Notes under the pieces: model-generated
What the model was told of the DNA's origin: nothing
Databases searched by the model: none
The model's input: the letters and a program-made list of their open reading frames with translations, nothing else
Part shown: positions 53,596 to 64,000 of the stretch, in pieces
How the letters are laid out: each line of letters starts with the position of its first letter
Position numbering within the stretch: position 1 is the stretch's first letter
Translations under genes and position numbers: made by a program
Assembly: GCA_022829145.1 (NCBI GenBank)
Contig: CM040741.1
Span: 43,012,534-43,076,533 of the forward strand
Direction of reading: 5' to 3'
Origin: Albula goreensis
Taxonomy: Eukaryota; Chordata; Actinopteri; Albuliformes; Albulidae
DNA length: 64,000 nucleotides

Positions 53596-56500
53596 AGGAG
53601 AGAACATTGCTTCTTACATCTTACTTTGTACCATCCTTGAAGTCAGGGGATTACTTCACATATCCAGCTACATTAAAAATTCTAAGTCCATGGTCAATAT
53701 CCTTCTAAGTCAATGGGCCAATTGACTAGCTGCTACTGCAAATGCATGCATTAAATTATTATGTGAAAACAGAGCACAGTGGAGACTGTTTAAGCCCTAT
53801 ATGTTAACACTGCAGTGGTGCCATGGTCGCTCTTCTCTCTTGCTCCCAGACTGTGAGTCTAGAAAAGTAGGCCCCCCATTTCCCTTTGTCTCCCTTTTGA
53901 GGAGGAATGGCACCAGTCACAAAAGTAAAGCTAATTAAATATTTATTGAGTGTTATTTGGGGCAGTAAGGAATCACAGCACACCACTTGGCTAATGTGCA
54001 CATTACTTCTTTTCGCTTGTCACCTTTTGTTATGGTTTTTCGGGGTATACATAAAGTGATAATGGGGAGATGTCAAAGCCATTGATAATATGTATACATA
54101 ATATACAATAATTAATCAATTATCTGTCAGATCTAAATGCCTGAAAAGTGGAATGAATATCTCAGGACAGTTTTAGGTAATTCACAGTTAGACCTGAAAG
54201 CAAAAAGTATTTTGTTTTGCTCCATAATAAAGGATACGTTCTTAAGTGAGGCAATGGACTGCTGCAAAGTGGAGTTCTTCAGACTGTGCAGGGATATGCC
54301 TCCCTGTTTAGCTTGGACCTGATGCAAGGACATGCATGTTACAATAATAGCTTTTTCGCTCAGTCTCTGCCTGCATTGCAATTGAGTGACCAGCCTCAAA
54401 ATAAAACTTGCTCTCAGACATAATTATTTTCTGTTTCTGTTGGACTGGATCCAGAGGCCGGTCTGCTGGACTTTATGCTACTGAAGACTTTTGCAATATT
54501 TCTTCCCTTTAAATAGCTATTTCAGACAAAACCTGATCTATGACTTACAGAAGAGAACAAATACGTGTTCTCGAAACTAGTATTCATCTGTGCAGAGCTG
54601 TGCTTTTGTATCAAGAGCTTCAGCTAGCAGAAACAATGCTGATAAGCACAAAATCATTCAGTTTTTATCAGGAAGTCAAAAAGATGTCAAAAGAGGAAGA
54701 GACATTTTACCTAAGAGTGCTGGGGAGGAAGAGATCCATCAGAGCAGACTAAGAGTGCAGAAGGCCATGTAAATAATTAATATGTCATTATTTATAATGA
54801 ATATATTTGGCTTACCATTCTGGAGGTCAATAAAAGCTACCAGCACTGGGCTATGCCATTACTATGACCAAAAAGAAATAAAAACAGGGGATAGAAATTT
54901 GTTCAATAAGCATGTAAATCATTTCTCATGGCAGCTGTAGAATGCCCCAATGAAAATCGGATTCATATACTCTTGACTGTGTGAGTATATAATTTTTCAG
55001 GGTAGTAAATTAACCTTGCATGTCATTTAGTTTATATGATTGCCTTGGTTTACATGAATACACTGTGAACATGACAAATTCATTTGTTAAAACAAGCCTA
55101 TGTGAAGACATTACAATACAATAGAAGCACTGCTTTTATTGTTAACCAAACATCCCCTGGTTTACATTTCTATGATTGATTAAGTAGATATGAGCTTGTC
55201 ATACAAAATTTTCTAAAGTACAAACAGTCAGACAGCATAAACTCTTGTGTAATTGTTTGATAAACAGACTGTCTAGACCAGATGCAACTGATGCTCTTGG
55301 AGTTATCTAACCCTCCTTTTCAAACTGTTATCTCCCACACATTTCATTTTAATTTAGCTGCAACCCCAACACTTCTGGGAAAAAGCATAAATGTACTTTT
55401 TTTAAACTGAAAAGTCACCAGTAGGTAGATGGAGGTGGTGTCCATCTACGATGATGTCAAAATACATCCTCACATTTGTATCTGAGCTTGACCACTGAGC
55501 TCAGTCTGCTATAGTGTCTTAAGGACAGAGTATCATCTTGTTCAAAATCCAAGAAAACACAGAAGCATACCCATGTTTTGGAAGGCTCCTATGATACACT
55601 GGTGAGTAATAAGGAAATGCTGCAGGGAAAACCAACCAATCTGGAGGCCAGAACCAGAAGACAGAACTCACTGCATTTAGTATCTGACTCAACTGGCAGA
55701 TCTTGTCCATCTGACCGCCAGGAAAATGTGACAGTCCTGTCACCCTGACCTCGGTCACCGCCTTCCAGTTTCATTTTCAGGTTAAGCAGTGCTGTAGCTT
55801 TTATATTGACGATGACAATGTGCATATTGGTCTGATAGATCACTATTTTTGTGTTCCCCAACTGGCCCAGTAATGGTAGTTATCAGAATTACATGAATCG
55901 TGTTTGTTTTTTCCTCTATGTTAATTTTAATTATGGTGGCTGTGGCGCCTGTTGTATTATTGTGCCTCTCTAGACAGATAGCTAATATTATGCTTACTGG
56001 CTCTGGCCAGTTCATGTTCAGGCTTAACTGTAGCTTGGCGATGCCTATTTTTTTATTTTAATTGATTAATTAATTAATGTAAAATACAATAAATAAATAC
56101 AGCAGAACTTCAAGAATAGGAAACTCAGAAGTACAAAACATTAGTCAGTTAATCCCGAAAAAGACAAGCATTAAACTTGATAAAGAACACAAAATATTTG
56201 TAATACTCAGACAAAGATACATGTCTTAACACTACTGATAAAAAATATTTGGCAGCATTAAGCTGGCTAACAAACAATAATATTCAACCATATCTTTATT
56301 GTCACTCAGGCCATTAGAAAAGCTTGAAATATTGAAATAAAACAAAATATATTTTTATAACAGACATTCAACTTAAATCACCCTTAACATAATTTCAATG
56401 CATTGGGTCCATAAAAATTGTTCACCCTGTACGATTCAATAAAACAATGGTACCTACTTCCTGTGTAAGGGACAGCAACAATATGCTGCTCCCCATTACA

Positions 56501-59500
56501 AAATTCTCACTAGCTTCCTTGTTTGTAAGCCACTGCCTTGTTTGTTAACTGCTAGCTGATGAACTAAAAAGCACATCACAATAATGCCATACGACTCCTC
56601 CAAGACTGTGGAGCTACAAAGTTGGTCAAAATCAGGAACATGTGATTTATGCTCTTCTGACAAAACAATGTGACTTTTTCTGAAATTTACAGAGACTTCA
56701 AGTTTTCTCACAACACAGTGCACAAGAGGTGGGGCTGACTTGTATGCTAGTGGTAGCAGTTGACAAAAAACAAATTATCAAGCTGACAGGCTAGGTAGGG
56801 ATTTATCTGTCCAGAAAAAAAAAACACTGAATGTGCCTCAATATAAAATCCCCTTAGCTCCCTGGAAGAAAGGTCTCCACCTGGAAAAAGCCCTCATCTT
56901 GCTCCAATATTTGTGGCTATGTATATGTGCCAGACTTCTCAGAATGAGCTTCTGCCTTCCCTGTCACACAACTATCTCTGGCAATTCAACTGATGTGCAT
57001 ATATCTACAATCTGGACCAGCTATTGCTGTATTACAAAGCAAACTTGGGAATTATAAATAAAGGGAGGAGGTTAGTCTAAATATTAGTGAACCCCTTTCA
57101 ATGATAGGAAGCAATTTATTACGGTCTTGCAATACTGAACACAACATTTCTACCTTAAAACAAACTAAAAATAGGCTCAGTGATTAAGAAGTTAATGTGT
57201 TATTCAGTCATTCATGCATGGATTATCATAGACCATCAGCCAAGAGTAATGGACATACAAGTACAGTGTACAGGATAGCTTTCAGCTCTATAATCAGATG
57301 CAGTTTTCAGGAAGTGATTTTTTCCGGGATGATCATTACCATACATTCTTGGCATATGCCAAACATGTTTTTCTGTAAACTGTAAACAAAACAGTACAAC
57401 AAATAAGTGTTTTGAAATTTTGAAATTTTAACTGTCTGCATACTCTCTGCCATTCCATGTATGCTTTCTAGTAACTAGTTATGATACTATTTATATATAC
57501 AGTATAGCTAGTCATTATAAGAAGAAATGTTGTAAAATTATGCCAATGAAGACATGTTTGTTAACATTTTCTAAATTAGTAAATAATGTCGTAATTGCTC
57601 ATAAACATTTATTTAATAATTCACAGCACCAACACTCATGAAGATATTTCAATGCCCTGACCCACAAGACACAACACAGCACAGAAAAAGGAATTGATTC
57701 AAATAAGAGTAGGATGTACAATAACTTTCTAAATTTTTAAAGAGGAATAGATCACCTTTGATGATAATCTATTGCGGAATTTTGCCATTTGGCTGGATTC
57801 CAATGCTTTACATTTGATGGTAAGGAGTTATCACAGCTGTTGGACTTTTCCAGCAACATTACCTCCAAATCCTAACAGGAAAACAAGAGGAAGAACCAGT
57901 CGGACTATTGACTACAAACAAGATAGTGGGGCTTACTGAGTATATTCCAGGAACACTCACAAACAACCTTGACTGATAGAACCTAATGGGCTCTGAGATT
58001 AATGGAGTATTCTAAATATTCACTCTCTCCAACTACAATTGCACTCTGAGAGACATTAATGCAAATATAAATTATAGGATTGTCTGACACATGATTTGAG
58101 AGTGTCCAGAACAAATGGAATTACAGTATGAGGGCTAACTGAAGAATTTATTCAGAACATGACCTGGTATTAAAAGTTTGTGGTCCAAATGTTGTTGGCT
58201 AACAGATGATCTCTGTGCTAAATACCTGCTTTGTGTCATTGTGTTTTTTTATTTATGGCACTATTCATTGTGGCCAGGGAGAGCTAGTGTGGGATTCTGT
58301 GGCTTTTGTTTTTAGCCATGATATCACAGAGCAATTACTTTGGGTCTATACCTTGGTTTAATAAAAACCACCAAATACTGGTATTACATTGTTGTAAAAA
58401 AGAGGTTTTATTTGCACATCTACGCATCATTAAGAAATGTATTCTCATTAAGAGAATACTTGTAGGATGTATGAAGGCCACACAATTGATTAAATTCACT
58501 GAAAATATGGAATACTGCATTGCTCATCCTGTTAAATACATGATTCACCTTGTTTTAGTGTGTGGATAGGCTCTGCGTTCTGGCACAAACTTATTGGTCT
58601 CAATGTCAGTGCAAGCTTGGCTGGAAAACAGCCATGTGAAAAGAAACTGTTGTGGAACATCACATATTTTGGACCATCTGATTGTTACCATCTGATAGAT
58701 ATGACAATAACATCATTGTCATATCAAGAAGTCAATTTTTTTAGAAAACATTCATGATACATATACGTTGGTGGTCCTGGTATAGAGGAAGATCTAATCC
58801 TTCATTGATAATCCATATAAGGATAACCACTATTGAAAACTTGATTATAATTGCATTAAGGACACAGAACAATAAGTGCAATCATGTATTATTTCTAGCT
58901 GCCAATTTTTAGTTCCTCACTCAGTTCTCCTATAAATAAATGAAGTTGCATGTTTACTGGGGTAATATAATAAAAAATATATGCCATATAGTGATGGTAA
59001 AAAATACAAGGGGTTTGTATTTATATTTTCAAACCAAGTTTTTGTATTTTCCCAAGTTTAACTTTTCATCGCATCTAATGACCATTTTTATGACACACAA
59101 TCAAAAGCATCAACAAGAAGACATTTACATGTCCTTAAAATGAACATTTTTACCACTGAATACTGATTCCGGACAGAACTGAAGAATGTTGTAAATGTAT
59201 CTTGAAATGCTCACCACATCAAAGTAAGTATGAAGTATGAGTGAAGGCATGCTGCCTCATGTTTGCTATTGATTTTTGAAAATATACTCCCATGACTAAA
59301 AGCTTTGCGGTAGATTGAAATGTCCAGATCACATCGATTTCCAACGGTCTATTTTGTTTTTGAGATTAATGGCAACAGTGTAAGACTAAAACCTACCTAA
59401 TGACAAAAAAAAATACTTCAGCTGTTGCTTTGTTAATATGCCATTCCAATATGAGAGACAGGGGAAACTTGTAGGTAAAACAGCAACAAGAGGTTATTAA

Positions 59501-60950
59501 ATGAAAGTCTTTTCTACTAGTCCCTTTCTAGAACTTAAAATTGCAGTCTTTTGACCGCTGACATGTTCCTGGCAATTTGACAAACCATCCTGTATTTTCC
59601 ATGACTATGGCATTGCAGAAACTGGGAAACAATTACAGCCTGTAGGCTTCCTGTGGTTAGCAGCAGTTACAGCTGCTTGGTTCAGACAAAATCATTTTCA
59701 CAGGGCCCCCTTTCAGGATGGTCTTGAAGAAGCAAACACAATGGCGTTTAGAACCCCAATGAGAGGTCATCTTAGACAGGACAAGGAAATAGTAGAATTT
59801 TGCTGGCCTAAAAAAATGTTCTACATTTCTTAATTGCAATCTGCTGAGTTTCCTCCAGCACTGTTTTTGTAAAAACAACTTTTCAATAAGTCTCTCTTTG
59901 GAATAAACACTTCACAGAGGTGTGGATAAATTCACAGTTTAAAGCCATTTGTTTAGCAGCTGTGACTATAATCCATTAGACAGCTTCCTAACACGAGAAG
60001 CTGTAAACTGGTGCACATGGTAACAAAGTAAATTGTTCAATATGAATGAGCTGTAAGTTAAAAAATGCTGGCTAGCCAATGGGCATGATGTGTGAGGAAA
60101 ATAAGGAGCTGCATGCTGTGATTCTGACTATCTGAGGCCAAAGGCAGTTTATTCATAGTAACTATAATATTCATTTACAGTTTTGCTTACAAATCTGCTG
60201 ATCGTAACTTTGGGATAAAAGTTGTGCTTTTTGGATAAATAATTATAAATTAACTACTCAAACATACAGTCCAAAATTATTGCAATCCTTAATGAAGATG
60301 AATAAAAAAGATTGTACAACATAAGCAACCCAAATTATTAACTTTATTTTATACACGTGGAGACATATTGGAAAACTATTATTTTACTATAATATGCTTG
60401 TATTATTGTATACAATTGTATTACTATCTCGGACTAATTTTTAAATCATATCAGTAAAAAAACGTCAGACTCATCTTGAATGATAGGTGTGATGAAGAAA
60501 GGTTCAGTTAGATGCATATTTCTTCAACAATTATTACAAACATGGCGGTTTAAAAGTTATTAAATGTTAAAGCAATGGGTCAGTAATTAAATGTAACTAT
60601 TGCATATTAACCACATCGTAATCCTGGCTGCCTACCCAGCTGGCTACTAAATATGAGTCATGTGACTTTTTACAGTGGAAATTTCTCATTCCCATTGAAC
60701 AAATCAAACCCTCCGTTTCCCTCCATGGATGTGCTCTGTCACAAGCATTTCCACATTCTTCAGAGATTCCATTTAAAGCCAGCTGCAGTTTAAATTGTGT
60801 CTTGAATATCCAGAGATTCTACTGCAAGTCATGCGGTACCATTAAAATGTATCGGTACGGGATACAACTTAATCAAATATGGAAATATTACAGATCAGTT
60901 AGAATTCCTCTACAAACAGTTTTATTGCAAACACCATTTACTATACTCTT
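53593..60950. other. AT-rich non-coding DNA, no gene seen
   Basis: There are patches of mixed composition at about 54210-54480 and 55500-56030. In the latter, two overlapping minus-strand frames (55589-55861 and 55782-56015) read less like simple low complexity, but I recognise no family. An 11-bp perfect inverted repeat (GATATGACAAT) lies at 58698-58725. Confidence 0.45.
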
Positions 60951-60959
60951 CCTGGTAAT

Positions 60960-61560
60960 GACTTTTTTATACCAGTAAACATCGCCCACCCAGAGAACGA
61001 TGCATGCAGAGGAGACTGCAGGCCCTCTGGAGGCAGCGGCTGCCACAAACCCACCAGTGAAGAACGGTCTGCTTCATATTTGCAGGCAAATTTCATGGAG
61101 TGCTGGTTAAAAAGAGAGAGCTAAATTAAAGGCACTGGCTCTTTATAATTGTATATTTGTAACCACTCCTCTCCCCCCAAACCCTTTAGTCAAATGAAAG
61201 GTTTGTCATGGGACATCAAGAATCCTATATAATCTCAATCACTAGGGCATAGCTGACCCTGCTGAACAAATTTGCAAGGATGTTATAAGAGGGGATGTAA
61301 TTTCAATGGCCTACAACATGCACGTCATGCGCAGTCTATAGTAATTGCTAGTGGGGAGTCTTTAAAGTCTGTCTGGAAAAATGTGGAAATCTGTGATCAC
61401 AGCAATAGATAGTATTCACAGCTGCGAGCGAGCTACTGTGAAGAGAAGACTTGAACGCAGTTTCATGAAAGGCTGTAGTTTGGTGGTTTTGGTTCATAAA
61501 TAGATCTCAGAAAGAAATGGACCATGCACAGCTTAGCTTTGATGATGTAAGATTATCCTA
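60960..61560. other. Candidate conserved non-coding element
   Basis: About 600 bp of complex, balanced composition without repeats or ORFs in an AT-rich setting, including CAGGCCCTCTGGAGGCAGCG, GTCATGCGCAGTC and CAGCTGCGAGCGAGC. This texture is typical of deeply conserved enhancers near developmental regulators. Conservation itself cannot be checked here. Confidence 0.28.
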
Positions 61561-62523
<963 letters not shown>

Positions 62524-63003
62524 TATCTGTTAAATATGTCTGAACTAGGGCAGGTCCCAGGCAAAGCTACACGCCTTTGCCACAAAGCAAAGCAAAGGCC
62601 TGATGCAGCAAACCCAAACGGCTATTTTAAAGCTAGGTTATAATATTCTTATTGCACTGGTTTGCTGGATGGTCATGTCTGCAGACTGGAGGTTTCATTC
62701 CCCTTTTTTCCCCTCGCTTTGGCTGCACATCTGTAGCTGTTTAACATTCACTGGAGCATATGTAAATGCACATGGGAGAGTACAAAACTGACCCATTTTG
62801 ACACAATTTGAAGATCACTGTAACACAAAACACAACACCCCAGCTGAAGCTACAGGGTATGTTGGGTTATTTTGTGAAAACCTCATGACATATGCAAATT
62901 TGCCACTTTAACTGTTAACAAGATTATGACAAACATTTTCAAACTAGTCCATAAGTGATGTGTAATATGGCGATCAGATGTGATTCACACATAGACACAT
63001 AAC

Positions 63004-63280
63004 TTTTTTTTTTTAATTTTAACCCCAATTTTTTCCCCAACCCAAACTTCAACCGAACTTGTTGACCTCACCGCAGCACCCGCTCTGTTGGCTTTGGGAG
63101 GAGAGGCCGAACACGTGACTCCTCCAATCGGCAATCTTGCTTCTTAAACACACAGCAGCCACATCACTAGTTGCACACTGCCTATGATGTCGGAGGAAGA
63201 TGTAGTCAGCGTACTCTCAGTTCGTGCCGCCACAGGCGCCCAGTATGACCAGAGAGGGCGCTGTAGCGAAGAGACCAATG
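63004..63280 (-). mobile_element. SINE-like retroposon copy, minus strand, with A-rich 3' end
   Basis: On the minus strand this runs from a GC-rich head (CAGCGCCCTCTCTGG near 63253-63268) through a CpG-bearing body to GGGGAAAAAATTGGGGTTA and an A-tract (T-tract 63004-63014 on +). A GC- and CpG-rich block ending abruptly in poly-A inside AT-rich DNA is typical of a retroposed short element. The head and tail recall fish SINEs from memory. I found no clear tRNA-type A and B boxes, so it may be truncated or of another origin. Target-site duplications are not evident. Confidence 0.45.
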
Positions 63281-64000
63281 AACTTAGCCAGTTTACCCCC
63301 TATCATCCCTGACAAGGCTGGCCAATTGATGCATTTTGAGAACAATACTTCTCATCTCATATTTACCACATTCATCTGCCAAAAATAATGCTTGTATGGA
63401 AGCTGGTGGCCATTTGTTTAAAACCATGGTCACACCACAATAATATATTACAAATGCTGCTGTCTCCTCTGATGATCTACAGTAAAATAACAAACAAAAT
63501 ACATTTTCCACATGGAATCCAACTAATAAATAACTTTTAATTGAGCAGAAGCTCAATGTAACCTGCCATTTAGTTTGAAAAATTCTCCTCCAATAGAAAA
63601 CTGTTATACTTTACCTTGCTATGATCCCCATAGTTCTTTTCATCTGTCAGCCTCCTGACCAGTGAAAACGTTTGAAGAAACATGGCATTTTCCCTTGTAC
63701 CACCAGCACTGAGACCAGTGAATGGAGGTTATTTCAGAAATAAAAGGAAGAACTGAGTTAATGGACCATTTGAACTTGTGCAAAGGAAAACTCAGGGTAA
63801 AACAATTGATGTGGCTACCAACCATCTAAGCAGACTTAAGGTTTGGGCCAGCTCATAAACATATCCCTGGTTTTTGAAAATGGAAAAGCTCTTTTATGCC
63901 TTCGCCCACAAGAAACTGGACAATTCTCCAGCTCTGGTGCTGATTCAGTTGGAAATAGACTGTACAGATAATGCTAATAGTTATGAAGTGGCCAAACTGT
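63281..64000. other. AT-rich non-coding DNA to the window end, no gene seen
   Basis: Short ORFs only, none with a recognisable domain. Confidence 0.5.

Noticed and set aside
53390-53725. 111-codon ORF with an Arg-Glu repeat
   Set aside because: The repeat is simply the translated (AG)n microsatellite.
55424-55448. Short hairpin GTAGATGGAGGTGG...CCATCTAC
   Set aside because: Stem only about 8-9 bp, common by chance in a 64-kb window.

Overview
The window is eukaryotic, almost entirely non-coding DNA with one confidently recognisable gene. AT-rich DNA, long AC/TG and GA microsatellites, a short hAT-type element with a perfect 8-bp target-site duplication and a minus-strand SINE-like copy all suit a ray-finned fish. 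The encoded protein is clearly vertebrate ZBTB7C but is diverged from the mammalian form. Species cannot be determined from this sequence, and a fish assignment is an inference.

The gene is zbtb7c (+ strand). Its coding region is two exons, 43090-44345 and 45102-45708, separated by a 756-bp GT-AG intron that splits the second zinc finger. The product is about 620 residues: an N-terminal BTB/POZ domain, a glycine then acidic low-complexity run, a linker with a PLDLA motif and several SUMO-consensus sites, four C2H2-type fingers, a basic tail and a conserved C-terminus. A 3' splice site 16 bp before the ATG implies at least one upstream non-coding exon. The roughly 43 kb to the left is therefore probably a long 5' intron and/or the promoter-proximal region of this gene. 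A probable long 3' UTR follows the stop, possibly to about 49.6 kb.

Layout: 1-43 kb is AT-rich non-coding DNA broken by islands of higher GC and CpG (about 7.1-7.75, 12.5-13.3, 24.0-24.7, 27.6-28.7, 34.8-35.3 and 41.0-41.5 kb). These are candidate enhancers, alternative promoters or non-coding 5' exons. At 43.07-45.7 kb is the zbtb7c coding part. At 45.7-49.6 kb is the putative 3' UTR. From 49.6 to 64 kb there is a gene-poor stretch with a GA tract, an (AC)50 tract, a possible conserved element near 61 kb and the SINE-like copy near 63 kb.

I saw no tRNA, rRNA, CRISPR array, operon, virus-like gene or multi-gene system. The unexplained structure consists mainly of near-perfect hairpins (17.8, 37.95 and 39.1 kb), a 45-bp tandem duplication and the GC islands. 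Short open frames elsewhere show no recognisable domain and look like chance ORFs.
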